The translations under genes were made by a program, and so were the position numbers. Below the pieces are notes generated by a model, which was not told the DNA's origin, made no database searches, and saw nothing but the letters and a program-made list of their open reading frames with translations. A DNA stretch of 64,000 nt from Zoogloea sp. (GTDB taxonomy: Bacteria > Pseudomonadota > Gammaproteobacteria > Burkholderiales > Rhodocyclaceae), in the NCBI RefSeq assembly GCF_028689785.1, contig NZ_JAQVCN010000005.1, forward strand, positions 101,579 through 165,578. Direction: 5' to 3'. Below, piece after piece: positions 8,830-19,477 of the stretch; within the stretch, counting starts at the first letter, position 1; each line of letters opens with the position of its first letter.

Positions 8830-8871
8830 GGTCGAATAGATTCGACCCCCACGGTCCTTCCGGTGGCTGTC
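8830..8871. repeat. REP-like palindromic element, copy 2, with tail
   Basis: GGTCGAA-TAGA-TTCGACCCCCAC (8830-8852) is followed by the tail GGTCCTTCCGGTGGCTGTCA, which resembles the tails of other copies (GGGCNCTCC-GTCAGC). Together with copy 1 it forms a head-to-head pair that could fold into a large cruciform or RNA hairpin between pxpA and gdhA. Confidence 0.6.
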
Positions 8872-8923
8872 ATGCCGTGCCTGCAGGGGCCTGGTGCATG
8901 GGGCCCCTGCCGCCATTCCGCGC

Positions 8924-9700
8924 TCAGTCGGTGGCGCGTGCCGTGAGCCCGGCCAGGGGGTAGCCCCGTTCGAGCAGCCCGGCCCGCAGGGCGCGGGCGG
9001 TGGCCACGGCCTCGGGGCCGTCGCCGTGCACGCAGATGCTGCCGATGGGGGTGGGCAGGTGGGTGCCGTTCACCGAGATGATCGCCCCGGCTTCGAGCAT
9101 GGCGAGCACATGGGCGAGGGAGGCGGCGGCGCCGTGGATCATGGCGCCGGGGTGGCTGCGGGGCACCAGGCTGCCGTCGTCCTGATAGGCCCGGTCGGCA
9201 AAGATCTCCTCCACCACCCGCAGCCCGGCCCGGCGGCCGGCGCTGGCCAGGGCCGAGCAGGCCGGGGCGAGCAGGATCAGGCCCGGGTCGAAGGCCCGGA
9301 TGGCGGTGGCCACGGTGTCGGCCAGGGCGGCATCCACGCAGGCCATGTTGGACAGGGCGCCGTGGGGTTTGACGTGGGCCATGTCCAGCCCTTCGGAGCG
9401 GGCCATGCCGGCCAGGGCGGCCATCTGGTAGATCAGGATGGCTTCCAGTTCGGCCGGGGGCAGGTGCATGGGGCGCCGGCCGAAACCCTGCAGATCGGGG
9501 TAGGCCGGGTGGGCGCCGATGCTCACGCCGGCGGCCCTGGCCCGGCGCAGGGTGTCGCGCATCACCAGCGGATCGCCGGCATGAAAGCCGCAGGCGATGC
9601 TGGCGCTGTCGAGGCTCCCCAGGAGTTCGGCGTCGTGGCCCATCTGCCAGGCGCCGAAACTTTCGCCCAGGTCGGCGTTGAGGTTGAGGATGCGGGTCAT
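8924..9700 (-). CDS. pxpA: 5-oxoprolinase subunit PxpA (LamB/YcsF family)
   Basis: This is a 258-residue LamB/YcsF protein. The start at 9700 overlaps the pxpC stop by 4 bp and gives MTRILNLNADLGESFGAW, the invariant family opening. IACGFHAGDPLVM, GAHPAYPDL and VKPHGALSNMA are the remaining conserved blocks. With PxpB and PxpC it forms the prokaryotic ATP-dependent 5-oxoprolinase, which opens 5-oxoproline to L-glutamate. The A subunit carries the ring-opening part. It is the last gene of the pxpB-pxpC-pxpA set and lies next to gdhA, which can use the glutamate formed. Confidence 0.93.
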   Translation of the reverse strand: MTRILNLNADLGESFGAWQMGHDAELLGSLDSASIACGFHAGDPLVMRDTLRRARAAGVSIGAHPAYPDLQGFGRRPMHLPPAELEAILIYQMAALAGMARSEGLDMAHVKPHGALSNMACVDAALADTVATAIRAFDPGLILLAPACSALASAGRRAGLRVVEEIFADRAYQDDGSLVPRSHPGAMIHGAAASLAHVLAMLEAGAIISVNGTHLPTPIGSICVHGDGPEAVATARALRAGLLERGYPLAGLTARATD

Positions 9701-10737
9701 GTGCCGGGTCTCGTCGAATCGGGCCAAAGGTGGGGATCGTCGCCACGCACCGCGGCGCCGGCCAGGTTGGCGGCCAGCAGCGTGGCTGTGTCGGGTTCGC
9801 CGCCCGCCGCGGCGGGCCGGGCGCCGGCCAGCCAGTCGCTCAGGCGGCGGGCCAGGGCCGCCCGGGCGGCGGCGGCTTCGTCGGCGTCCACGGCGCGGAA
9901 GCGGACCTCGTCACCAGCCTGCAGGTGGGCCAGGCGCGGCAGGTCGGCGCGGATCACGGTGGCAATCTTGGGGTAGCCGCCCACCGTCTGGCAATCGGCC
10001 AGCAGCAGGATGGGCTGCCCGTCGGCGGGCACCTGGATGGCGCCGGGGGTCACCCCGTCGGAGACGATGTCGGCGCCCAGCCGGCTGTGCTCGAGGCGCG
10101 GCCCGGCCAGGCGCAGGCCCATGCGGTCGCGCTGGCGGGTGAGCTGGAAAGCTTCGGTATAGAAGCGCTCGAGGGCGGCGGCGCTGAAGTGTTCGTCCTG
10201 GGGGCCGGGGATGACCCGGATCGGGCCGTCTTCATGGCTCAGGGCCAGGTTCTGTCGCTCGCTGCCGTGCCCGCGGGCGGTTTGGCAGGGCAGGGTGGTG
10301 GCCAGGTGGATCAGTCCGGCCCGGGCATAGGTGGAGCGGCTGCCGAGCAGGGGCGGGGTGAGCAGGCCGCCCTCGATGGCGATGTAGCCGACGCCCCGGG
10401 GGCTGCCCACCTGCAGCTGCTCGCCGGGCTGCAGGGTCAGCGTGGACCAGGCCGGCATGGCCCGGCGGGTGCCCGCGCTGCCCAGGTGCCGGGCGCCCAT
10501 GGCCCCGGCCAGGGCGATGCGCACCGGCGCGTCGAGGGCCTCCAGAACGGGGCCGGCGAGCAGCACCTCGAGCCCGGCGCTGTCGGCCGGATTGCCCAGC
10601 AGGCCGTTGGCCGCAGCCAGGAAGATCGGGTCCAGGGCGCCGGACAGGGGCACGCCGATGTGCCGGTGGCCGTGGCGGCCGCCATCCTGGATGCTGACGC
10701 CGAGGCCGGGGGCGCGGATCGCCAGGCGGGCGCTCAC
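9697..10737 (-). CDS. pxpC: 5-oxoprolinase subunit PxpC (biotin-dependent carboxyltransferase-like domain)
   Basis: This is a 346-residue protein of the KipA/allophanate hydrolase subunit 2 family. APGLGVSIQDGGRHGHRHIGVPLSG and LDPIFLAAANGLLGNP near the N-terminus, and GYPKIATVIRADLPRLAHLQ near the C-terminus, are typical. It pairs with PxpB to phosphorylate and activate 5-oxoproline for PxpA. It overlaps both neighbours by 4 bp, as expected for a stoichiometric complex. Before the Pxp function was known, such genes were annotated as urea amidolyase-like or KipA; the three-gene order argues for Pxp. Confidence 0.92.
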   Translation of the reverse strand: MSARLAIRAPGLGVSIQDGGRHGHRHIGVPLSGALDPIFLAAANGLLGNPADSAGLEVLLAGPVLEALDAPVRIALAGAMGARHLGSAGTRRAMPAWSTLTLQPGEQLQVGSPRGVGYIAIEGGLLTPPLLGSRSTYARAGLIHLATTLPCQTARGHGSERQNLALSHEDGPIRVIPGPQDEHFSAAALERFYTEAFQLTRQRDRMGLRLAGPRLEHSRLGADIVSDGVTPGAIQVPADGQPILLLADCQTVGGYPKIATVIRADLPRLAHLQAGDEVRFRAVDADEAAAARAALARRLSDWLAGARPAAAGGEPDTATLLAANLAGAAVRGDDPHLWPDSTRPGT

Positions 10738-11453
10738 GGTGCAGCCAGGGCGTCCGGCCCCACCGCCTGCCAGCGCACCCGGTCGCCCGGGGCGAACAGG
10801 GCCGGGCGCGCGGCCCGGGTGGCGTCGAAGAGGCTGACCGGGCTGCGCCCCACCAGGCGCCAGCCGCCGGGGCTGTCCCAGGGGTAGATGGCTCCCATGC
10901 GCCCGGCGATGGCCACGGAGCCGGCCGGCACCCGCGGCCGTGGCGTGGCCAGACGGGGCATCTCCAGGCTGGCGGGCAGGCCGCCGAGATAGGGAAAACC
11001 GGGCAGAAAGCCAAGCATGCAGACGGTGAATTCAGTGGCGGTGAGCTGCGCCACGACAGCCTCGCGGCTCAGCCCCCGGGCGCTTGCGACGGCCTCCAGG
11101 TCGGGGGCGAACTCGCCCTCGAAGCACACCGGGATGGTCCATTCACGCCCGCTGCCGGTGGCCTGCCGGCCTTCGCCGGCCAGGGCCTGCAGGCGGGCGG
11201 CGAGGTGGCGGGGCGGGCAGCGGTCGGGGTCGAAATGCACGGTGACCGAGCGGAAGGTGGGCACCCATTCGATCACCCCCGGCAGCGCGCCGGCGGCCTG
11301 CAGTTCGGCCAGCCCGGCGGCCAGGCCGAGCACCCGGGCCTGGGTGTCCGGGGTGAGCTGCGGGCCGAACTCCACCGTGAAGGCGGCATCGCCCAGGGCG
11401 AGCAGGCGGGGCTGTGGATGCACGGTGGCAGGCGGGGCCGCAGCCCCCGGCAA
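10734..11453 (-). CDS. pxpB: 5-oxoprolinase subunit PxpB (KipI/allophanate hydrolase subunit 1 family)
   Basis: This is a 239-residue protein with LLALGDAAFTVEFG at the N-terminus, VCFEGEFAPDLE, VCMLGFLPGFPYLGGLP and the C-terminal VPAGSVAIAGRMGAIYPWDSPGGW. These are the conserved blocks of the KipI/PxpB fold. It is the first of the three overlapping Pxp genes. It starts only 7 nt after the stop of the DUF4197 gene, so all four may share a transcript. The first 13 residues are not conserved-looking and the real start could be slightly downstream. Confidence 0.9.
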   Translation of the reverse strand: MPGAAAPPATVHPQPRLLALGDAAFTVEFGPQLTPDTQARVLGLAAGLAELQAAGALPGVIEWVPTFRSVTVHFDPDRCPPRHLAARLQALAGEGRQATGSGREWTIPVCFEGEFAPDLEAVASARGLSREAVVAQLTATEFTVCMLGFLPGFPYLGGLPASLEMPRLATPRPRVPAGSVAIAGRMGAIYPWDSPGGWRLVGRSPVSLFDATRAARPALFAPGDRVRWQAVGPDALAAP

Positions 11454-11460
11454 ACCCGGG

Positions 11461-12144
11461 CTACTGCCCGATGGCGCCGAAGACCTTCTTGGCCAGTCCG
11501 CCGGCGGCGCCCACCGGATCCTTGCGGATGGCCTTTTCCTCTTCGGCGATCATCAGGAAGAGGCCGTCCAGGGCCTTGCGGGTCACGTAGTTCTCGATCT
11601 TCAGCTCGTCGCCCTTGGCCAGGCCGAACTGGTTGGCCTTGCTGGCGAGCTTGTTGTACTGGGCCGAGAGGGCCAGCTTGTCGGTGGCTTCCTTGACGGT
11701 GGGCAGGAAGGACTCGGCCAGCTGGGCGCCGGTCTTGTCCTTGAAGTAGCGGGTGGCAGCGTCGTCGCCACCGCCGAGGATCTTCCTGGCGTCCTCGACG
11801 CTCATCTTCTTCACCGCCTCCACCAGCAGCGGTTTGGCCTTGGGCACAGCCTGTTCGGCGGCCTTGTTCATGGTGCTCACCAGGGCGTCCAGGTCCTTGC
11901 CGCGGCCCATGGTGCGCAGCATGTCTTCCATGGGCGCCAGGCTGGAAGGCAGGCCGATCTTCACCTTCGGGTTGTTGAGGAAACCACCGTCAGTCCCCAG
12001 CTGTCCCACGGCTTTCTCGGCCCCCTGGACGAGGGCTTCCCGCAAACCACCGGAGGCATCCTTGTCGGTGAGGTCGGCAAGACCCAGGGCCCAGGCCTGA
12101 CCACAGATGACAAGTAGCAGCAAAGCTCGCAGAATCCCACGCAC
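11461..12144 (-). CDS. DUF4197 domain protein with signal peptide
   Basis: This is a 227-residue exported protein. The start at the GTG at 12144 has AGAGAGG 6 nt upstream and gives RGILRALLLLVICGQAWA, a normal signal peptide. A TTG at 12174 would add ten residues and overlap the divergent gene. The mature part begins with LADLTDKDASGGLREALVQGA and continues as helical repeats through LGGGDDAATRYFKDKT to LDGLFLMIAEEEKAIRKDP near the C-terminus, as in DUF4197 proteins. The molecular function of this family is not established. It is likely periplasmic. Its adjacency to pxpB is probably incidental. Confidence 0.82.
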   Translation of the reverse strand: MRGILRALLLLVICGQAWALGLADLTDKDASGGLREALVQGAEKAVGQLGTDGGFLNNPKVKIGLPSSLAPMEDMLRTMGRGKDLDALVSTMNKAAEQAVPKAKPLLVEAVKKMSVEDARKILGGGDDAATRYFKDKTGAQLAESFLPTVKEATDKLALSAQYNKLASKANQFGLAKGDELKIENYVTRKALDGLFLMIAEEEKAIRKDPVGAAGGLAKKVFGAIGQ

Positions 12145-12173
12145 GGCACACCTCTCTCTTCCGGTTAAAAACA

Positions 12174-12668
12174 ATGTTTCTCAAGGCTATCACGCGCCTT
12201 CTGGGCGCAGTCGCCCTCCTTGCATTCCTTAACGCTTGCAGCCAGCCCGCGGCGCCGGATGTGCGCTACACCACGCTGGATGGCCAGAGCGCCCGCCTCG
12301 GCGCCCTTAAGGGCAAGGTGGTGCTGGTGAACTTCTGGGCCACCACCTGCACCACCTGCGTGGCCGAGATGCCCAGGCTGGTGGAAACCCACCGCAAGTT
12401 TGCCGCCAGGGGCTACGAGACCGTGGCCATCGCCATGAACTACGATCCGCCGGAATACGTGCGCAACTACGCCGCCCGCAGCGGCCTGCCCTTCACCGTG
12501 GCCCTCGACACCACCGGCGAGGCGGCCAAGGGCTTCGAGGAGGTGCGCCTCACCCCCACCACCTTCATCATCGATCGCCAGGGGCGCATCGTCCAGAAGT
12601 TCCTCGGCGAGCCGGACTTTCCCAAGCTCCACGCCCTCCTCGACAAGCTGCTGGCCGAGCCGGCATGA
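12174..12668 (+). CDS. TlpA/ResA-like thioredoxin-fold lipoprotein
   Basis: This is a 164-residue protein with an N-terminal signal ending in the lipobox FLNAC (Cys at residue 22), so it should be a lipoprotein anchored on the periplasmic side. The rest is a TlpA/AhpC-TSA-type thioredoxin fold: KGKVVLVNFWATTC-TTC with active-site Cys-Thr-Thr-Cys, then the cis-Pro loop LTPTTFIIDRQGRIV. It probably reduces periplasmic disulfides. Its stop overlaps the start of the membrane-fusion gene by 4 bp, which ties it to the exporter operon. It may act on, or be needed for, the cargo or the adaptor. CTTC is an unusual dipeptide for the active site (CxPC is common). Confidence 0.85.
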   Translation: MFLKAITRLLGAVALLAFLNACSQPAAPDVRYTTLDGQSARLGALKGKVVLVNFWATTCTTCVAEMPRLVETHRKFAARGYETVAIAMNYDPPEYVRNYAARSGLPFTVALDTTGEAAKGFEEVRLTPTTFIIDRQGRIVQKFLGEPDFPKLHALLDKLLAEPA

Positions 12669-13903
12669 AGCGCCGCAACCTGATCCTGGCGCTGGCCGCG
12701 GCCGGCCTGGTGGCGGCGGCCGTGCTGTGGCCGCGGGGGCGTGAGGTGGAGGTGGTGAGCGTTACCCGGGCGGCCTTGACCCAGTCGGTGGTGGCCACCG
12801 GGCGCATTGCCACGCCGGCGCGTATCGTCATCGGCAGCCCGCTGGCCGCTACCGTGCTGGAGGTGACGGTGCGCGAGGGCGATCCCGTGCGCCCTGGGCA
12901 GCTCTTGGCCCGCCTGCGTGCCGACGACGCCGAGGCCCTGGTGAGTCAGGCTGCCGCGGCCCTGGCCGAGGCCGAGGCACGCTTTGTCCAGATAGAGAGC
13001 GTCGGCCGCCCCGTGGCTGCCCAGCAGCTCGCCCAGGCCGAGGCCAACCGCAAGGTGGCCTTGGCCGAGGCAGAGCGGGCACGCCAGCTTGTGGCCAAGG
13101 GCTTCTACGCCCAGTCGAAGGCCGACGATGCCCTGCGCAACGCCGCCAATGCCGCGTCCGCGGCCGATACGGCACGTGCCCAGCTGGCCGCCCAGCAGGC
13201 TGGCGGCAGCGAGCGCGAGGCCGCCCGTGCCCGGGTCGATCAGGCCCGCGCCCAGCTCGTCAATGCCCGTGCCCGTGCTGCCCAGCTCACCTTGACCGCC
13301 CCGGCTGCTGGAGTGGTGCTGACCCGCAAGGCCGAGCCCGGCGATGTGGCCACCGCCGGCAAGGTGCTGCTGGAGCTGGCCGAAGCCGGTGAGACCCGCG
13401 TCTACGCCACCGTAGACGAAAAGAATCTGAGTCTCCTCAAGCCCGGCCAGAAGGCCCGCGGCGTGGCTGACGCCTTTCCGGCCCAGCCCTTCGACGCCGA
13501 GCTCTACTACCTGGCGCCGGCGGTGGACCCCCAGCGCGGCACCGTCGAGACCCGCTTCCGGGTGCCGGCTGCCCCGCCCTTCCTGCGCCCCGACATGACC
13601 GTCTCCGTCGAGACCATCACCGGCCACCGGGATGCCACCCTGGTGCTGCCCGCCGAGGCGGTGCGCGACCCGGACAGCGGCAAGCCCTGGGTGCTGGTGG
13701 CCCGGGACGGCATCGCCACCCGCGCCGAGGTCGGCCTCGGCCTGAGCGGCATCGGCCGCGTCGAGATCCTCACCGGCCTGGCCGAGGGTGACCAGGTGCT
13801 GCTGCCCGCCGGTGGCGCCCTGGAAGGCGACCGGCTGCGCATCCGCGAAGCCCGCAAGCCCAAGGTGTCGGGCGTGCAGGTGCCCCAGGGCATGACCCGC
13901 TGA
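12665..13903 (+). CDS. Periplasmic adaptor (membrane fusion protein), MacA/HlyD-like
   Basis: This is a 412-residue adaptor of the RND/ABC membrane-fusion family. An N-terminal membrane anchor (residues 6-22) is followed by a biotinyl-lipoyl half (GSPLAATVLEVTVREGDPV). A long Ala/Glu-rich alpha-hairpin (about 95-190, coiled coil) comes next, then the second lipoyl half (LTLTAPAAGVVLTRKAEPGD), beta-barrel and membrane-proximal domains (FRVPAAPPFLRPDMTVSVE). It links the inner-membrane ABC complex encoded downstream to an outer-membrane channel. No TolC gene lies in this operon, so a channel encoded elsewhere must serve. Substrate unknown. Confidence 0.9.
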   Translation: MKRRNLILALAAAGLVAAAVLWPRGREVEVVSVTRAALTQSVVATGRIATPARIVIGSPLAATVLEVTVREGDPVRPGQLLARLRADDAEALVSQAAAALAEAEARFVQIESVGRPVAAQQLAQAEANRKVALAEAERARQLVAKGFYAQSKADDALRNAANAASAADTARAQLAAQQAGGSEREAARARVDQARAQLVNARARAAQLTLTAPAAGVVLTRKAEPGDVATAGKVLLELAEAGETRVYATVDEKNLSLLKPGQKARGVADAFPAQPFDAELYYLAPAVDPQRGTVETRFRVPAAPPFLRPDMTVSVETITGHRDATLVLPAEAVRDPDSGKPWVLVARDGIATRAEVGLGLSGIGRVEILTGLAEGDQVLLPAGGALEGDRLRIREARKPKVSGVQVPQGMTR

Positions 13904-13937
13904 TGGCCGCCCCGGCTGGCCGGCGGAGCACGCTGGG

Positions 13938-15154
13938 ATGAAGTTCCGGCTCCCCTTCGCGCCCCTCGTGGCCCTGCGCTTCCTGCGCGAGGGGCGCATG
14001 CAGACCCTGCTGATTCTCGCCGGCACTACCGGCGGCGTGGCGGTGATCGTCTTCCTCACCCAGCTCATCACCCAGCTCCAGGCCCAGATCGTGGACCGGG
14101 TGCTGGGCAGCCAGGCTCATGTGGTGATCCGCCCGGCCGAGGAGGTCAACCGGCGCGCCATCGATGATGCCGGCTTTGCCTCCATCATCGAGCCCCGCGC
14201 CCAGCGTCTGCGCTCCATCGACCAGTGGGAGAACATCGCCCGGCTGGCTGCCGACATGCCGGGGGTCACCGCCGTGTCGCCGGTGGTCACCGGCCCGGCC
14301 TTCGCCGTGCGCGGCCAGGCCAGCAAGTCGGTGGCCCTGATGGGGGTGGACGCCGAACGCTACCGGCGCATCGTGCGCATGGAGGAATACATGGTGGCCG
14401 GCCGCTTTGCCGTGGACGGCACCCGGGCGGTGATCGGCTCCGAGCTGGCCAAGGACCTGGGCATCCGCATGGACGACAAGCTGCGGGTGGCCTTGCCCAA
14501 TGGCCGTGACGAGCTGCTGCAGGTGGGCGGCATCTTCGACATCGGCAACAAGGATCTCAACCGCCGCTGGATCTTCGTGACCCTGCCCCTGGCCCAGAGC
14601 CTGCTCGACCTGCCCGGCGGCGTGTCCAACCTGGACCTCACCGTGGCCGACATCTTCGAGGCCCAGCCGGTGGCCGACCGCCTGCGCGGCGCCACCAGCC
14701 TGACCGTGGAGAGCTGGATGCAGACCAACGCCCAGCTGCTGGCGGCCCTGCGCAATCAGTCCGTGTCCAACAACCTGATCCGCAGCTTCGTGGTCATCAT
14801 CGTGGCCCTGGGCATCGCCAGCGTGCTGGTGGTCAGCGTGGTGCAGAAGCAGAAGGAGATCGGCATCCTGCGTGCCATGGGGGCCAGCCGCAGCATGATC
14901 CTGCAGGTCTTCCTGATCCAGGGCGCGGTGGTGGGGGCGGTGGGCTCGGTGCTGGGTAGCGCCCTGGCCTTCACCCTGCTCAACGTCTTCTCGGCCATCT
15001 ACCGCAACGCCGACGGCCAGCCGCTGTTTGCGGCCGAGCTGGAGCCGCGTTTCATCGTGATGGCGGCGGTGGTGGCAACGTTCGTTGGCTTGTTGTCAGC
15101 GCTCATTCCCGCGCGCCGGGCGGCGCGCATGGACCCGGTGCAGGCGATCCGCTC

Positions 15155-15158
<4 letters not shown>
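13938..15158 (+). CDS. ABC transporter permease, MacB/FtsX family
   Basis: This is a 406-residue permease with MacB architecture. One N-terminal membrane helix (about 24-46) is followed by a large periplasmic domain. Three C-terminal helices (about 280-300, 325-355, 370-390) form the FtsX domain. [26 protein letters not shown] is the conserved coupling region and the protein ends [16 protein letters not shown], the standard family terminus. Such permeases drive mechanotransmission across the periplasm rather than classical transport. It overlaps the ATPase gene by 4 bp. Here the ATPase is a separate protein, unlike in E. coli MacB. Confidence 0.9.
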
Positions 15159-15868
<710 letters not shown>

Positions 15869-16007
15869 GGCCCGATGACGTGCCCGCCCTGCCGCTCCCT
15901 GCGCTGACCCGGGCTGCCTGAAGGCAGAAAGTGGCCTTTCCGCAGAGCCTGCCCGTCGGCCATAATCACGCCCACGCTCGCAACCCACCTTACGTTTTCT
16001 CGATTCC

Positions 16008-16808
16008 ATGAAGGCCAGGACCACCCTTTACGAACTGCTCGGGCTTGGCCCTGACGCCACCGAGGCCGAGATCCGCGCCGCGCATCTGCTGCTGGTCGAG
16101 CGCTACCAGTCGGGCACGCACGGCCTGCCGCCGGTGGATGCGGACAACCGCATCAAGGCCATCAAGGAGGCTTACTGGATTCTCTCCGAGCCCGGCCGGC
16201 GTGCCGCCTACGACGCCAGCTTGATCCAGGCCAAGGCTTCATCGCCGCTCCCGCTGGCAGATGGCGGCCTGCCCTTGAAGGTGGAGATCAGTGACGTCAA
16301 ATGGACACCCGGCCGCATCATGCTGACCATCATCGGCGGCTTGATGATCGTCGGTATGGTCATCCAGATATTTTTCTCCCTGTTCGCCTTCAAGCAGGCC
16401 GGGCGGGCGGCCAGCGGCGAGATGGCCGCCGAGGCCCAGGAGCGGGTGATGGCTGCTGAACGGCGTCAGATGTACGGCAACATGAGTGACGCGGAGATCG
16501 CCGAGCAGGAGAGCCGGGAGCGTCAGGAACGGGCCGACTCCGCCAGCCGCTACGAGCAGGAGCGCCAGGAGCGGGCCCGCCGGGACGAGGAGCGTCGGCG
16601 TGAGGAGGCTTTGCGCGAGCGCACCTACTACGCCGACCGGGTGTCCTCCGACCTGGAGCGTGCCGAGCATGCCGCCCGCCAGCAGGCCGAGCGCGAGAAA
16701 CGCCAGAAGGAAGAGGCCGAGCGCCGTGTCGAGATGGAAGAGCAGCGGCGCGTGCAGGAGCGCCTGTCCCGGGAGCGCGCGCGCTGGCAGCAGGAGCTGC
16801 GCAACTGA
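16008..16808 (+). CDS. Membrane J-like domain protein lacking the HPD motif
   Basis: This is a 266-residue protein. Residues 5-72 have the helical pattern of a DnaJ domain (TLYELLGLGPDATEAEIRAA, then IKAIKEAYWILSEPGRRAAYD). The loop where HPD should stand reads ERYQSGTHG, so the Hsp70-stimulating tripeptide is missing. A membrane helix lies at about 104-128. The C-terminal half (from about 135) is very rich in Glu and Arg and should form a long cytoplasmic coiled coil. It may be a scaffold rather than a chaperone partner. A CATAAT -10-like sequence lies at 15961-15966. It stands alone between the exporter operon and dbpA. Confidence 0.75.
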   Translation: MKARTTLYELLGLGPDATEAEIRAAHLLLVERYQSGTHGLPPVDADNRIKAIKEAYWILSEPGRRAAYDASLIQAKASSPLPLADGGLPLKVEISDVKWTPGRIMLTIIGGLMIVGMVIQIFFSLFAFKQAGRAASGEMAAEAQERVMAAERRQMYGNMSDAEIAEQESRERQERADSASRYEQERQERARRDEERRREEALRERTYYADRVSSDLERAEHAARQQAEREKRQKEEAERRVEMEEQRRVQERLSRERARWQQELRN

Positions 16809-16900
16809 GGGGTTGCGCTGGCTGCACATGGTGCCGGCAGTTTTGTGGGTTTGTGGGGGAAGGATCTGCCGTTCGGCCTGATTTCGGCCCCGCTTTCCGG

Positions 16901-16906
16901 GATAAT
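16901..16906 (+). promoter_or_regulatory. Candidate -10 element immediately before dbpA
   Basis: GATAAT lies 5 nt before the dbpA ATG at 16912, which would place transcription initiation at or next to the start codon. No clear -35 hexamer is present (a weak CTGATT-like sequence lies about 17 nt upstream), so this is tentative. Confidence 0.35.
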
Positions 16907-16911
16907 CCGGC

Positions 16912-18378
<1,467 letters not shown>

Positions 18379-18431
18379 ACTGGCGCGTCCGCTGCAACGA
18401 CCGATCAACCGCCCTGTACGGGGTCTCCATC

Positions 18432-19106
18432 ATGGCCGACAACGCCCACCGCTTTCCGGATGCCGATGTGGCAGCCATCTACCGCGTGATCGCCGAACGG
18501 CGTGACATGCGCCACTTTCGCCCGGATCCGGTCGATCCGGACCTGCTGGCGCGGCTCCTGTGGGCCGCCCACCACGCCCCCAGCGTGGGCTACATGCAGC
18601 CCTGGCGCTTCATCCGCATCACCGACCGGGGCCTGCGGGAGCGCATGCATGCGCTGGTCGAGGTGGAGCGCTGTGCCACCGCCCGGGCCTTGGGCGAGCG
18701 CGAAGAGGATTTCATGCGTCTCAAGGTGGAAGGCCTGCTGGAGGCCGGTGAGGTGATCGTGGTGGCCCTGGCCGACGGGCGCGAGAAGCACGTCTTCGGC
18801 CGCCGCACCCTGCCCGAGATGGACCTGGCCTCGGTGGCCTGTGCCATCCAGAACATGTGGCTGGCGGCGCGGGCCGAGGGCATCGGCCTGGGCTGGGTGT
18901 CGATCTTCGACCCGGCGGCCCTGGCCGAGCTGCTGGGCATGCCGGCGGGGGCCAGGCCGGTGGCCATCCTGTGCATCGGCCATGTGGAGGCCTTCTACCC
19001 CCGTCCGATGCTGGAGATCCACCAGTGGGCCGAGCGCATGCCCCTGGATACCGTGGTCTTCGAGAACGGCTGGCAGGCGCCCGCGGTTTCTGCCGACGCG
19101 GGGTGA
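18432..19106 (+). CDS. bluB: 5,6-dimethylbenzimidazole synthase BluB
   Basis: This is a 224-residue flavin-dependent nitroreductase-fold protein. ERRDMRHFRPDPVD near the N-terminus, HHAPSVGYMQPWRFI (about 57-71) and GLGWVSIFDP (about 155-164) are the diagnostic BluB blocks. They separate it from ordinary nitroreductases. The enzyme breaks down reduced FMN with O2 to make 5,6-dimethylbenzimidazole, the lower ligand of cobalamin. This implies aerobic B12 synthesis or remodelling. It follows dbpA by 53 nt and ends against the convergent winged-helix gene with one base between. No other cobalamin gene or B12 riboswitch is seen in the window. Confidence 0.9.
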   Translation: MADNAHRFPDADVAAIYRVIAERRDMRHFRPDPVDPDLLARLLWAAHHAPSVGYMQPWRFIRITDRGLRERMHALVEVERCATARALGEREEDFMRLKVEGLLEAGEVIVVALADGREKHVFGRRTLPEMDLASVACAIQNMWLAARAEGIGLGWVSIFDPAALAELLGMPAGARPVAILCIGHVEAFYPRPMLEIHQWAERMPLDTVVFENGWQAPAVSADAG

Positions 19107-19107
19107 T

Positions 19108-19443
19108 TCAGGTGCCGGTGTTGCCGGCCAGCCGGCCCGGCGGGGTGGCCAGGCCGTCGGCCCCGATGGGCAGCAGCTTCTGCAGGGCCTGGATGTAGCG
19201 TTGCAGGGCGGCCAGGCCGGTGGGCGTCATGCTGTAGCGGGTTTGGGCCCGGCCGGGCCCTTCGCTGCGTTGCAGGCTCACGTAGTCGGCGGCGATGAGC
19301 TTCTTCAGATGTGACTCCAGGTTGCCGTCGGACACCTCCAGGCTGCGCTTGAGTTCAGAAAAGCTGGCCTCACCTGCGCCTGCCAGAAAGGCGGCGAGCT
19401 GGGTGCGCAGGGGCTGGTGCAGGAGGGGATCGAGGGCTTCCAT
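19108..19443 (-). CDS. Winged-helix transcriptional regulator
   Basis: This is a 111-residue protein, starting at the ATG at 19443 (a GTG at 19470 would add nine residues). LHQPLRTQLAAFLAGAGEASFSELKRSLEVSDGNLESHLKKLIAADYV (8-55, paraphrased order of helices) is a compact winged-helix domain with recognition helix about 38-51. The wing is SEGPGRAQTRYSMTPTG. It belongs with the small ArsR/PadR-like winged-helix group (HTH_27 type). There is no effector domain and no cysteine. It is the third gene of the operon from 20962, and two matched palindromes precede that operon, so autoregulation is likely. Confidence 0.8.
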   Translation of the reverse strand: MEALDPLLHQPLRTQLAAFLAGAGEASFSELKRSLEVSDGNLESHLKKLIAADYVSLQRSEGPGRAQTRYSMTPTGLAALQRYIQALQKLLPIGADGLATPPGRLAGNTGT

Positions 19444-19477
19444 GGGCTGCTGGCCCGCCGGAGCGGGCACCGAATGT

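Noticed and set aside
18379..18431. Search for a cobalamin riboswitch before bluB
   Set aside because: The gap is only 53 nt and shows no B12-box-like sequence or room for the aptamer.
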